Positions 7,711-14,962 of a stretch of 28,757 nt of DNA are shown here, one piece after another. The stretch's first letter is position 1. The number at the start of each line of letters is the position of its first letter. The position numbers and the translations under genes were made by a program. The stretch lies in assembly GCA_040752295.1 (NCBI GenBank), contig JBFMFE010000057.1, positions 1 through 28,757 on the forward strand, written 5' to 3'. The notes below the pieces were generated by a model that ran no database searches, was not told the origin of the DNA, and saw only the letters and a program-made list of their open reading frames with translations. This DNA is from JBFMFE01 sp040752295. Lineage in GTDB: Bacteria; UBP15; UBA6099; JBFMBQ01.

Positions 7711-8409
7711 TTGAGGAAAGCCGGGACGGGTGACGCTTACCGCGTGCACCAGATGTGGCGTCGCGTTCACCGCCCCGAGGAGTACGTGGACGAACTGTCC
7801 CGTCACCTCGCCGCCGACGTCCGCGTGCCATATTCCCTCATAAAGCCGCTGGTTCCCGCGGTCCGGCGCATGGTCTCAAGGTGGGAGCACGCGGCGGTGG
7901 AGACAACGGAGTATTTCGAGTGCGAGAAAAGGGGCAGGCTGCTTCGCACCGTTTTTCTGATCACCGACTACTCCGATCACCTCGTTTACGGCGTTCTGGA
8001 CAAGCTTCACCGCGGGCTTCTGGCAGGGCGGGTCAGGAAGTTGAGAGGAAACGAGGATTTCCAGTGGGACCTCCTTGGCGGCGTGCTTGTGGATTTTGGA
8101 CGAAGGGCGGGAATAGGGAACGGAACCATAGGCGAATTGCTGAACTTCAGGCACGCAAACTCCGATTTCCATACAATGACGACATGGTTCATGGACCGGG
8201 TCGAGATAGCGAATTTCAGGACGGGAAAGATCGAAAGCCTTCACCTGCCCGAGAAGGAGATAACCAGAATAGTGGACTACTCCGTCGGGTTTCAGAGGGA
8301 AATCTGCGGCAAAAAGTCACGGGTCGTTCTTCCCGAAGAGCCGGCGTGGGATGAGTTTTACGCTCTAATGGCGGATTATGAGAAGATGAAAGCTGGAGGC
8401 GCGGGGTGA
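7711..8409 (+). CDS. Hypothetical protein, 232 aa
   Basis: I do not recognise this family. The frame is open from TTG 7711; an ATG at 7753 (MWRRVHRPEEY) is the alternative start, and neither has a strong ribosome site. The protein is soluble and mixed alpha/beta, with no signal peptide or membrane segment. Regions that look conserved: EYFECEKRGRLLRTVFLITDY (about 69-88), DFQWDLLGGVLVDFGRRAG (116-134) and ELLNFRHANSDFHTMTTWF (142-160), rich in aromatics, His and Asp. It follows the sigma factor by 103 bases on the same strand, so the two may be co-transcribed, and it converges on queH with 24 bases between. No function is proposed. Confidence 0.6.
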   Translation: MRKAGTGDAYRVHQMWRRVHRPEEYVDELSRHLAADVRVPYSLIKPLVPAVRRMVSRWEHAAVETTEYFECEKRGRLLRTVFLITDYSDHLVYGVLDKLHRGLLAGRVRKLRGNEDFQWDLLGGVLVDFGRRAGIGNGTIGELLNFRHANSDFHTMTTWFMDRVEIANFRTGKIESLHLPEKEITRIVDYSVGFQREICGKKSRVVLPEEPAWDEFYALMADYEKMKAGGAG

Positions 8410-8433
8410 GAAAGCGCCCGCGGCGCACGCGGT

Positions 8434-8985
8434 TCAGGGGTTTTTCTTCAGGCTGAAGGCGCACCCGCAGTAATTCTGGCGATAAAATCCGTATTTTCTG
8501 CTCATTTCGCAGCTCTTTTTAAAGCCGTTCTTCTTTTTGAAATCGCGCTCCAGAAACTCCGTCCCGAATCTCCCGGCGGCATCCCTTCCGGCGGCGTTGA
8601 TGACGCCGGCGTTCTTCAGCGGGCTTACGGTAAGTGTCGTCGTGAAGTATTTGAAGCCGGCTTCCGCGGATAAGCGTGCGGTCCCGGCGAGCCTGTAGCG
8701 GAAGCACGCCTCGCACCTTTTGCCTCCTTCGGGTTCGTTTTCAAGCCCGCGGACGGCTTCCAGCCACGACCCGCTGTCACGGGCGCCCTCGATGAAGGGG
8801 ATGCCTTCGCCGGCGCAGAAGTTTTCGAGTTCGTCCCGGCGGCGCGCGTACTCTTCCGGGGGTTGTACGTTAGGGTTGAAGAAAAAAGCGGTGACGCGGT
8901 ACCGTTCGCTCAGAACGCGGAAAACGTGTGGAAAGCATGGCGCGCAGCACACGTGAAGAAGGAGCGGCTTTTTGTTCTCCATCAT
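8434..8985 (-). CDS. queH: Epoxyqueuosine reductase QueH
   Basis: Catalyses the last step of tRNA queuosine synthesis, epoxyqueuosine to queuosine, as the non-cobalamin alternative to QueG. The 183-aa sequence has all QueH (former DUF208) landmarks: HVCCAPC (11-17), FFFNPNVQPPEEY, KRCEACFRYRL (C91, C94), TTTLTVSPLKN, FKKKNGFKKSCEMS and the C-terminal YRQNYCGCAFS (C173, C175), whose cysteines bind the Fe-S/metal site. ATG 8985 is preferred to the in-frame GTG at 8991; no strong ribosome site is visible for either. It stands alone, with no other queuosine gene in the window. Confidence 0.95.
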   Translation of the reverse strand: MMENKKPLLLHVCCAPCFPHVFRVLSERYRVTAFFFNPNVQPPEEYARRRDELENFCAGEGIPFIEGARDSGSWLEAVRGLENEPEGGKRCEACFRYRLAGTARLSAEAGFKYFTTTLTVSPLKNAGVINAAGRDAAGRFGTEFLERDFKKKNGFKKSCEMSRKYGFYRQNYCGCAFSLKKNP

Positions 8986-9066
8986 GATCACGCGTTCGTC
9001 GGTTCCCCTAATCAGCTGATATTATTGAGGTTTGTAAAAAAAAGGAAAACAAGGTGATCTTTTTCC

Positions 9067-9135
9067 GACAGGCAAGATGCCTGTCCCACTTAAAAAGGAT
9101 TCTCTTGTAATTGTGGGACAGGCTTCCAGCCTGTC
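9067..9135. repeat. Pair of inverted GACAGGC hairpin repeats
   Basis: Two 19-base hairpins, each GACAGGC, five-base loop, GCCTGTC: 9067-9085 (loop AAGAT) and 9117-9135 (loop TTCCA). The first is followed by CCAC and the second preceded by GTGG, so the two 23-base units (9067-9089 and 9113-9135) face each other and could form one larger cruciform. A third partial copy (aacaggc) follows. The form is that of a REP-like, genome-dispersed element. The small minus-strand frame across it (9022-9222) is most likely non-coding. Confidence 0.7.
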
Positions 9136-9250
9136 AACAGGCAATTTGAGAGGGAGGAGATTTTCCATTACTTGTTCAAAGCACAACAATTTGGCGATAA
9201 AAACACCTGCCTTTTGAGCCATTTTTGCTCAAAACACGGGGGGCGGGGGC

Positions 9251-9784
9251 TTATTTCCCGCAGAAGGGGCAGCTCAGCCATTCCGGCTGCATGGGATTTC
9301 TGCAATAGGGGCAGAGGCGTTTGAGGTTCGCCTTGCAGAACGGGCAGAAAGCGAAATCCCCGGTGAGTTCTCTGTCGCATTCGGGGCATCTGACGATTTC
9401 CGCCTCCCGCGCAAGTATTTTCTGAACGGTTTCACCCTCGGGTTTGCCGCAGTTTTCGAATTTCAGTTCGACGCCGGGCTGGTCGCCGGCGCCGAGGCGC
9501 ACGGTGACCGTGCAACCGAGGAGAAAGTACCTGGACTCCACGTCCTGGACCATTTTGCGTGGATAGACGTCCACCCCTTCCCGCCTGTTCAGAAACCAGT
9601 TCCCTTTCACGGAAATTATCCGGCGGTCCGTCACGATGAGATAGTCTCTTTCGTGCGGTTTTTCGATCTGTCCGGGGCGGAACTGGAAGCTTCCGTAGGG
9701 GATAGCGATCTCGATGCCTTCGTCCTCTCTGATGAGGGTTTTCAGTTCCTCGAGTACGCGCGGCTTTATCTTGATGAGGGACAG
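9251..9784 (-). CDS. PH-like plus double zinc-ribbon protein, apparent CTG start
   Basis: The C-terminal half is clear: two zinc ribbons, CPEC/CPFC and CPYC/CPFC, separated by short linkers. Before them is a domain resembling bacterial PH/YokE-like folds (IAIPYGSFQFRPG, RDYLIVTDRRIISVKGNWF). The commonly called start at GTG 9634 cuts this domain; the frame stays open and protein-like back to a TGA at 9791-9793 without any ATG, GTG or TTG. The best fit is CTG 9784 (MSLIKIKPRVLEELK), ten bases after CGGAGG, giving 177 aa. A sequencing indel after the ATGATG at 9789-9794 is the alternative. A candidate promoter lies at 9848-9875. Function unknown; ribbon-plus-PH proteins are often membrane- or protein-binding. 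Confidence 0.6.
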   Translation of the reverse strand: MSLIKIKPRVLEELKTLIREDEGIEIAIPYGSFQFRPGQIEKPHERDYLIVTDRRIISVKGNWFLNRREGVDVYPRKMVQDVESRYFLLGCTVTVRLGAGDQPGVELKFENCGKPEGETVQKILAREAEIVRCPECDRELTGDFAFCPFCKANLKRLCPYCRNPMQPEWLSCPFCGK

Positions 9785-9794
9785 AGCGCATCAT

Positions 9795-9800
9795 CCTCCG
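9795..9800 (-). promoter_or_regulatory. Shine-Dalgarno before the CTG start
   Basis: CGGAGG on the minus strand, abutting an out-of-frame ATGATG and ten bases ahead of CTG 9784 in the zinc-ribbon frame. It is the only good ribosome site upstream of that frame. Confidence 0.5.
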
Positions 9801-9847
9801 TGTCAGGGCATGCCGGTTTCTCAGGTGTTTTCATCCGGATTAAGGTT

Positions 9848-9875
9848 ATTATACTTATCGCGGCGCGGAGGTAAA
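9848..9875 (-). promoter_or_regulatory. Candidate promoter for the zinc-ribbon gene
   Basis: Minus strand: TTTACC (four of six to TTGACA), 16-base spacer, TATAAT at 9848-9853. Predicted transcripts start near 9841, so the gene must begin downstream of that, consistent with CTG 9784. Confidence 0.4.
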
Positions 9876-9931
9876 GCGCGGCGCCCGGGGAGTCGTTGCG
9901 CGGGGCGGGCGACGGAGACCGAGCGCAGAGA

Positions 9932-9947
9932 CCCCTGGTTTCAGGGG
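9932..9947 (-). terminator. Hairpin at the tmk stop codon
   Basis: CCCCTG, four-base loop, CAGGGG spans the tmk stop. It lacks a following T-run on the minus strand, so it is at best a weak or factor-dependent terminator. Confidence 0.3.
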
Positions 9948-10573
9948 AGCAAGGGGGAGACGATGCCGTATATTTCCGACGCCACGGCGGCGGGGGGTTG
10001 CGCGCCGTTTATCCTGCAAAAGCCCGGGAAGTTCAAGCCGTCGTAGATTGCCTTGACTTTGCGCAGGAAATCGAGGCGTTCGTAGCCGAGGTTGGCGCCG
10101 CCCGGACGGGCTTTGGCGATGCGTTCGAGCGCCGTTTCGGGTGGGACGTCAATGTAAAAAACGAGGTCGGGAACGGGGAAGCGGTTGTCGTCCTCGTTCA
10201 GCCGCCGGATGAAGTCCGTGGCGATGCCGAGCGCGCCCTGGTAAGCGATGGTTGAGTGGTAGTAGCGGTCGCACAGGACAATCTTTCCACGCTTCAGCGC
10301 GGGCGCGATCTTTTTCCTCACGTGTTCCCTGCGGTCTTCGATGAAGCAACGCAACTCCTCATCGGGGGTGACGCCGTTTCGCCCGCGTTCGGCTATTTCC
10401 CTTATTTTGCGTCCCCATCGCCCGCTGGTCGGCTCGCTGGTGCACAGCGTGTCGAACCCCTTCGCCGAGAGCGCCCGGTCGAGCATCTCCACCTGTGTGG
10501 TTTTGCCCGAGCCGTCAATGCCCTCGAAGACGAAGAAAAGCCCTTTTGCGGAGGCGGAGCGGTCGCCGAACAT
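9941..10573 (-). CDS. tmk: Thymidylate kinase
   Basis: Phosphorylates dTMP to dTDP in the dTTP pathway. The 210-aa protein has the P-loop EGIDGSGKTTQ (17-27), the dTMP-binding SEPTSGRWG stretch (46-54), the FIEDRREHV helix (78-85), the DRY motif CDRYYHSTIAYQGA (101-114), and the YIDVPPETALERI strand-helix followed by a LID-like segment. Length is normal for the family. It begins 38 bases after the secreted DUF1571-like gene and probably shares its transcript. The short leader MFGDRSASAKG before the first strand is slightly longer than usual, so the start is not fully certain. Confidence 0.96.
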   Translation of the reverse strand: MFGDRSASAKGLFFVFEGIDGSGKTTQVEMLDRALSAKGFDTLCTSEPTSGRWGRKIREIAERGRNGVTPDEELRCFIEDRREHVRKKIAPALKRGKIVLCDRYYHSTIAYQGALGIATDFIRRLNEDDNRFPVPDLVFYIDVPPETALERIAKARPGGANLGYERLDFLRKVKAIYDGLNFPGFCRINGAQPPAAVASEIYGIVSPLLP

Positions 10574-10611
10574 TTTCGTTCACCGCGGGCGCGCGGCGCC
10601 TGCGGGGTGGA

Positions 10612-11598
10612 TTATTTTCTATCCGACACGCTGCGACCCTTGAAGTAGTCGCTCCAGAGGCTCTCCGGGAGGTCGTCGTTCAGTTTGAGATCGTAGAAGT
10701 GGTAAACGCTTACCAGCTTGTCGAGTTCGTACTCCTGAAGCCCCACGAACATGGGAATTTCCGGGTCTATGAACGCCACTCTCCTGTTGATTCCGCGGCA
10801 GCGTTTTTCGTCGTTGTCAATGAAGGTGAGGATGAGGAGGTCTTGCGGGTTCCCGTCCATCGCGCCCTTTTTGAGAGTGAGCCATCCGTCGCCGCCCAGC
10901 ACGTAGTCCTCCTTCGAGATGCGCGGCGCTTTCGAGAGAGTCGCTTCGATGGAGCCGTCGTGGATGTTGAAATAGTGTTCGAACCTGTTCATCGTCTCGC
11001 CTATGATCACGTCGGTGAGGCGGCTGCCGCGCGGGTCTTTCATTTCGTCGAGCGGTTTCCAGTAGACTTCGTTCCTCGAGGCGATCACGACGGCGGTCAT
11101 TGCGGCGCGCCACACGATCGGTATGTCCATCTTGAAGACTTCTTTCGTGCTGACGAGCGGGAACCTGGCGTAAACGTTTTCCTCATCCTTAAACCCGTAG
11201 TTGAGGAGGGTTCCGGGGATGTACTTCAGGGTATAGGCGACCGCCCTGTCAATGAGCGAGCCTCTCTCGAGGTGCTCGTGACCCGAAAAGTCGTATGACA
11301 GCAGAACGAGGTTCGGTTTCCGCGCCTTAACCCCGTATATCCTGTAAACCCAGTCCTCCTCGAGCTTCTCGTCCTTGTTCTTCGGCAGTTCCCCGGGGGG
11401 AAGGTGATCAATGTAATACTGCGTGCGGTACGCCCAACTGAAGATGCTGGTCGAGTAGGTGTTTATATCCCTGTCCCACCTGCGCCTGATTTCCTGCCAT
11501 ATTTTTCTGACTTCGGCGCCCTGGTCGGCGGCGGCGGGCGCGGCGACGAGGACAAAGAGCGTGAGAAGAGAGAAAAGAAGAGCACGAATGTTTTTCAT
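10612..11598 (-). CDS. Secreted DUF1571-like protein
   Basis: A 328-aa exported protein. ATG 11598 is chosen because GGGAGG lies four bases upstream and a classic signal peptide follows (MKNIRALLFSLLTLFVLVAA, cleavage likely after APAAA); an in-frame start at 11667 would place 23 residues before it. The mature part is mixed alpha/beta, with repeated patterns of long strands (PNLVLLSYDFSGHEH, DGWLTLKKGAM, LLILTFIDND) and a C-terminal HFYDLKLNDDLPESLW that resembles DUF1571 proteins, a LolA-like group. That suggests a periplasmic lipid- or lipoprotein-binding role, but the match is by eye. It precedes tmk by 38 bases. Confidence 0.5.
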   Translation of the reverse strand: MKNIRALLFSLLTLFVLVAAPAAADQGAEVRKIWQEIRRRWDRDINTYSTSIFSWAYRTQYYIDHLPPGELPKNKDEKLEEDWVYRIYGVKARKPNLVLLSYDFSGHEHLERGSLIDRAVAYTLKYIPGTLLNYGFKDEENVYARFPLVSTKEVFKMDIPIVWRAAMTAVVIASRNEVYWKPLDEMKDPRGSRLTDVIIGETMNRFEHYFNIHDGSIEATLSKAPRISKEDYVLGGDGWLTLKKGAMDGNPQDLLILTFIDNDEKRCRGINRRVAFIDPEIPMFVGLQEYELDKLVSVYHFYDLKLNDDLPESLWSDYFKGRSVSDRK

Positions 11599-11703
11599 GC
11601 TGCCTCCCGTGTCTTCCGTCCCTCGAAGGGACTCGATATAGATACACTGGAACGGGATGGATTTCAAGGGGGCGGCGTCCGCCGCCCGGTGTCAGACTAT
11701 CTG

Positions 11704-11724
11704 GTTCCGGGTACAACCTGGAAC
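11704..11724. repeat. Short inverted repeat
   Basis: GTTCCGGGT (11704-11712) and ACCTGGAAC (11716-11724) pair in eight of nine positions around a three-base loop. It sits at the left edge of the repeat-rich gap. Confidence 0.5.
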
Positions 11725-11763
11725 AAGCAAGAAAGACCGGGCAGGGGCGCGGGCAAGGGAAAA

Positions 11764-11875
11764 GATGAACCACGAATTACACGAATTGGCACAAAGAAAA
11801 AAAAGATGAAACCACGAAATTGCACGAATTGACACGAAGGAAAAAAGATGAAACCACGAAATTGTGAGAATTGGC
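11764..11875. repeat. Degenerate tandem repeat, about 41-42 bases, 2.7 copies
   Basis: Units begin gatgaa(a)ccacgaa at 11764, 11805 and 11847; the first two are 41 and 42 bases and end in an A-run, the third is partial. The core accacgaa..cacgaatt..cacgaa resembles intergenic filler repeats I associate with genomes of uncultured bacteria. Frames read through it (minus 11692-12008) are low-complexity and not believed to be genes. Confidence 0.7.
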
Positions 11876-11879
11876 GTTG

Positions 11880-11948
11880 CGGAAACACGGGAGCGCGGAA
11901 AAACAACAAAAATAATATATAGCCACGGAAACACGGAAGCGTGGAAAA
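11880..11948. repeat. Direct repeat of a 23-base unit, two copies
   Basis: cggaaacacgg-g/a-agcg-c/t-ggaaaa occurs at 11880-11902 and 11926-11948 with few mismatches, separated by an A/T-rich spacer. Confidence 0.65.
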
Positions 11949-12071
11949 CAAAATATTCACCGCAAAGGCGCGAAGGGCGCAGAGGGAAATTATGGATTCC
12001 TGATCCAAAAAAGTGAGGGCATCAGCGTTCCCCCGGACTTTGGAACGTTACCGAATCTTTTTGAAAAAATA

Positions 12072-12093
12072 GGGTCAATATTCAAGCCGACCC
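12072..12093. repeat. Imperfect palindrome GGGTC..GACCC
   Basis: GGGTC (12072-12076) and GACCC (12089-12093) flank aatattcaagcc. It lies ten bases past the stop of the ACT-protein gene (minus strand) and could form a weak hairpin there. Confidence 0.45.
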
Positions 12094-12102
12094 CTTTTGC
12101 GA

Positions 12103-12531
12103 TCAGATGGAATAAATTTCTTCGTTGACGGTCTGAATCCAGTTTTCAGCAAGGACCTTGAGCGAGCGGTCCATGTCGGATACGGAGAGGATGATTATGG
12201 CGTCGTCCTCGATGCGGCGGAGGCAGGAGTAGAGATAATCCACGTTGACGCCCGCCGCCGCGAGCGGTTTGAGCATCGCGTTGAGTCCTCCCGGATGGTC
12301 CGGGGTGCGCACCGCGAGGACGTCCCTGATTTGAACGGCGTGCCCCTTGCTTTTAAGCACGCCCAGCGCCCTGTCGGGATCGCTGCAAATTATGCGCACT
12401 ATGCTCGAATCGGCGCTCTCGGCGATTGATATGGCGCAGATGTTCACGCCTTCCTTTCCGAGAAGCTCGCTCACCGTCGAGAGTTTTCCCGGCGTGTTCT
12501 CCATGTTGATCGAGATTTGTTTTACAGGCAT
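12103..12531 (-). CDS. Tandem ACT-domain protein
   Basis: A 142-aa protein made of two ACT domains, about 1-68 (QISINMENTPGKLSTVSELL) and 72-140 (VLAVRTPDHPGGLNAML), each with the Gly-Lys/Gly-Leu loop that binds amino acids at domain interfaces. ATG 12531 is fixed by AGGAGG seven bases upstream. It is last in the 2-oxoacid:ferredoxin oxidoreductase operon, 20 bases after the gamma subunit. ACT proteins of this type are known beside indolepyruvate/2-oxoacid oxidoreductase and phenylacetate-CoA ligase genes, so it probably senses an amino acid linked to the oxoacid (branched-chain or aromatic) and regulates the pathway; the ligand is inferred. Confidence 0.88.
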   Translation of the reverse strand: MPVKQISINMENTPGKLSTVSELLGKEGVNICAISIAESADSSIVRIICSDPDRALGVLKSKGHAVQIRDVLAVRTPDHPGGLNAMLKPLAAAGVNVDYLYSCLRRIEDDAIIILSVSDMDRSLKVLAENWIQTVNEEIYSI

Positions 12532-12551
12532 CGCGCGTCCTCCTGAGAAAA

Positions 12552-13118
12552 CTAATCCTTCCGTTTTTTCGCCGGTTTCTTCAGGTCGAAATATTCGTGT
12601 CCGGCGATGATTGCCCTGTGGTTGAGTTCGAGCATGTGAGCGCGTTTGCGCCCCACTATATCCCCTACGGCGTCGAGAAGCATTTCGAGAGAGACGTTGT
12701 GCGTGAGGCGCGTGAAGGCGCCGGCGAGGACCATGTTTGCGGCGCGTATGTCGCCGAGTTCCTCGGCGATGCGCGTGGCGGGTACGGCGTGGACGGATAT
12801 ATCCTTTCTCACCGGTTCGCGTTCGCACATGGTGGAATTGATGATGAGCGCGCCCCCGGTTCTGACGTGGTGCTGGAACCGCTCCATCGAGGGTTGGTTC
12901 ATGACCACGACGTTTTCTGGCGACGAGGCGACGGGAGAGGCGATTTCGGCGGTGGAGATGGTGACGGTGCAGTTGGCGGTGCCGCCGCGTACCTCGGCGC
13001 CGTACGAGGGCATGAAAGTCACGTGCCTGCCCTCGAGCATGGCGGTGTACGCCACGCAGTAGCCCATCATGAGCACACCCTGTCCTCCGAATCCGGCGAA
13101 AAGCGTTTTAACCAGCAT
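12552..13118 (-). CDS. 2-oxoacid:ferredoxin oxidoreductase, gamma subunit
   Basis: A 188-aa gamma-type subunit (pyruvate ferredoxin/flavodoxin oxidoreductase domain III). Marks: GFGGQGVLMMGYCVAYTA at 9-26, SYGAEVRGGTANCTVTIS (38-55) and the SPENVVVMNQPSMERF strand. It completes the catalytic core with the alpha and beta subunits and overlaps the beta gene by 11 bases, so the three are translationally coupled. Substrate class is set by the alpha/beta subunits and looks like 2-oxoisovalerate or 2-oxoglutarate rather than pyruvate. Confidence 0.92.
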   Translation of the reverse strand: MLVKTLFAGFGGQGVLMMGYCVAYTAMLEGRHVTFMPSYGAEVRGGTANCTVTISTAEIASPVASSPENVVVMNQPSMERFQHHVRTGGALIINSTMCEREPVRKDISVHAVPATRIAEELGDIRAANMVLAGAFTRLTHNVSLEMLLDAVGDIVGRKRAHMLELNHRAIIAGHEYFDLKKPAKKRKD

Positions 13119-13869
13119 TATCGGAAGTGTCTCCCGTGGTGTCCTTGATCACCCCGATCGGGTACTGGACGGACATCACCTCGTCTATCCACTTCCAGGC
13201 GTCCATCGGCTTCATTTTCCAGTTGGTGGGGCAGGGGGAGAGGATTTCGACGAGCGAGAAGCCGAGGTCGTCAATCTGTGTCTGGAAGGCTTTCCTCACG
13301 GCTTTTTTTGTTCTGCGTATGTTGCGCGGTGAGTTTACGGCGGTGCGTTCGATGTAGCAGGCGCCGTCGAAGTGGGCGAGGAGTTCGCACACCCTGATGG
13401 GGTATCCCTCGCGCCTTGCGTCGCGTCCGGCGGGGCTTGTGGTGGTGCGCATGTTCAGGAGCGTGGTGGGCGCCATCTGTCCGCCGGTCATTCCGTAAAC
13501 GGCGTTGTTGATGAAGATCGCCGTGATGCGTTCTCCGCGGTTGGCGGCGTGGATGATCTCGGCGGTGCCTATCGCGGCGAGGTCGCCGTCGCCCTGGTAG
13601 GTGAACACGACTCCCTCGGGGAACGCCCTTTTAATGCCCGTGGCGACAGCCGCGCCGCGTCCGTGCGGGGCTTCGGTCATGTCCACGTCGAAGTAGTTGT
13701 AGGCGAGGACTGCGCAGCCGGCGGGCGGCACGCCGATGGTGCGGTCGGCGATGCCCATCTCGTGGATCACCTCGGCGATGACGCGGTGGGCGATGCTGTG
13801 CCCGCAGCCCGCGCAGTAGTGGAAAGCCGCGTCCTTCAGCGTCGCCGGTCTCGGCTCGAGTTTCCTCAC
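13108..13869 (-). CDS. 2-oxoacid:ferredoxin oxidoreductase, beta subunit (TPP-binding)
   Basis: A 253-aa TPP-binding subunit. CAGCGHS (19-25) and the GDGDLAAIGTAEIIHAA block with NNAVYGMTGGQ form the thiamine-diphosphate/Mg site. It starts at GTG 13869, seven bases after the alpha gene, and overlaps the gamma gene. The short length, with no Fe-S cysteines, matches the separate-subunit VOR/KOR type in which the ferredoxin domain is its own protein. The enzyme oxidatively decarboxylates a 2-oxoacid to acyl-CoA and reduces ferredoxin, or runs in reverse in carbon assimilation. Confidence 0.94.
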   Translation of the reverse strand: MRKLEPRPATLKDAAFHYCAGCGHSIAHRVIAEVIHEMGIADRTIGVPPAGCAVLAYNYFDVDMTEAPHGRGAAVATGIKRAFPEGVVFTYQGDGDLAAIGTAEIIHAANRGERITAIFINNAVYGMTGGQMAPTTLLNMRTTTSPAGRDARREGYPIRVCELLAHFDGACYIERTAVNSPRNIRRTKKAVRKAFQTQIDDLGFSLVEILSPCPTNWKMKPMDAWKWIDEVMSVQYPIGVIKDTTGDTSDNAG

Positions 13870-13876
13870 GTCTTTT

Positions 13877-14962
13877 TCACCCCGGTTTATCCTGTTTCGC
13901 CTTCGCCGCCCTGCCGTGAACCCGCGAGATGACCCTCAGGACTTCCGCCGGCGTGGGTATCACCCCGCCCGGTCGTCCGTGGAACTCCACCGGCGCCGCG
14001 CCTTCGACGGCGAGCTTCACGTCCTCGAGCATCTGCCCCGTGCTCATCTCGAAAACGAGAATCGTTTTGAGCCTTTCCGCCAGGCGCTTCAGTTGTTTCA
14101 TGGGGAACGGCCAGAGCGTTACGGGGCGGAACAGCCCGGCGGGGATGCCTTTCTCCCGCGCGCGGATGATCGCGCCTTTGGCGATCCGCGCCGCGGTGCC
14201 GTACGCCACGACCGCCGTCGCGGCGTCGTCCGTCATGAACTCGTCCCAGCGCACCTCGTTGTTCTGAATCCGCTGGTACTTGCGGTATAGCTTCCAGTTG
14301 TGCTCCTCTTCGAGGTCCACGTCGAGTATGAGCGACCGGATGAACCGGCTCCTGCGGTTTCTCGCGCCGCGGAGCGCCCAGCTTTTTTCGGGGAGCGCGT
14401 CCACGACGGGTTTCCGGAACTCGACCGGCTCCATCATCTGCCCGATCATGCCGTCGGCGAGGATTACGACCGGCGTCCTGTACCTGTCGGCGAGGTCGAA
14501 GGCGTCGTGGGTGAGATCGGCGAGTTCCTGGACGGAGGCGGGGGCGAGGACGATGGTGCGGTAGTCGCCGTGTCCGCCTCCGCGCGTCGCCTGGAAGTAG
14601 TCGCTCTGCGCGGGGGCGATGTTTCCCAGCCCGGGTCCCCCGCGGATGATGTTCACGACGACGCCCGGCAGCTCCATTGCCGCCATGAACGAGATTCCCT
14701 CCTGCTTGAGGCTTATGCCGGGGGACGATGAGCTTGTCATCGCCCTCGCGCCCGTCACGCTCGCACCGAGTACCATGTTGATCGCGCTCAGTTCGCTTTC
14801 CGACTGAATGAACGTTCCTCCGACTTCGGGCATACGGCGCGCCATGTACTCAGGCAGTTCGTTCTGCGGCGTTATCGGGTAGCCGAAGTAGAACCGGCAT
14901 CCCGCGCGGACGGCGGCTTCGCCGACGGCTTCGTTGCCCCGAAGCAACTGCTTTTTACCCAT
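13877..14962 (-). CDS. vorB: 2-oxoacid:ferredoxin oxidoreductase, alpha subunit (VorB-like)
   Basis: A 361-aa alpha subunit. N-terminal GNEAVGEAAVRAGCRFYF then GYPITPQNELPEYM (27-40), the ARAMTSSSSPGISLKQEG loop (about 73-90) and RGGPGLGNIAPAQSDY are the standard pyrimidine-domain motifs. The PITPQNE form and the compact single-domain-pair length are those of VorB (2-oxoisovalerate type) rather than pyruvate synthase. ATG 14962 lies inside the end of the ferredoxin gene (8-base overlap), with GGTGAGGG just upstream. Exact substrate is inferred from family resemblance and the neighbouring ACT protein. Confidence 0.9.
   Translation of the reverse strand: MGKKQLLRGNEAVGEAAVRAGCRFYFGYPITPQNELPEYMARRMPEVGGTFIQSESELSAINMVLGASVTGARAMTSSSSPGISLKQEGISFMAAMELPGVVVNIIRGGPGLGNIAPAQSDYFQATRGGGHGDYRTIVLAPASVQELADLTHDAFDLADRYRTPVVILADGMIGQMMEPVEFRKPVVDALPEKSWALRGARNRRSRFIRSLILDVDLEEEHNWKLYRKYQRIQNNEVRWDEFMTDDAATAVVAYGTAARIAKGAIIRAREKGIPAGLFRPVTLWPFPMKQLKRLAERLKTILVFEMSTGQMLEDVKLAVEGAAPVEFHGRPGGVIPTPAEVLRVISRVHGRAAKAKQDKPG

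Larger units (their letters stand above)
11599..12102. other. Non-coding gap rich in dispersed-type repeats
   Basis: About 500 bases between the ACT gene and the DUF1571-like gene, both on the minus strand. Besides the repeats listed separately it contains a caccgcaaaggcgcgaagg segment near 11958-11977 and an imperfect palindrome at 12072-12093. The only functional site seen is the ribosome site of the DUF1571-like gene next to 11598. Confidence 0.6.

Noticed and set aside
9067..9135. CRISPR array
   Set aside because: Only two copies, inverted and self-complementary, with no regular spacers or cas genes nearby.
9022..9222. 66-aa minus-strand frame over the GACAGGC repeats
   Set aside because: It is a translation of repeat DNA, with no ribosome site or protein-like pattern.
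11692..12008. Overlapping Phe/Ser-rich minus-strand frames
   Set aside because: They translate the tandem and dispersed repeats and show repeat-derived peptide copies.
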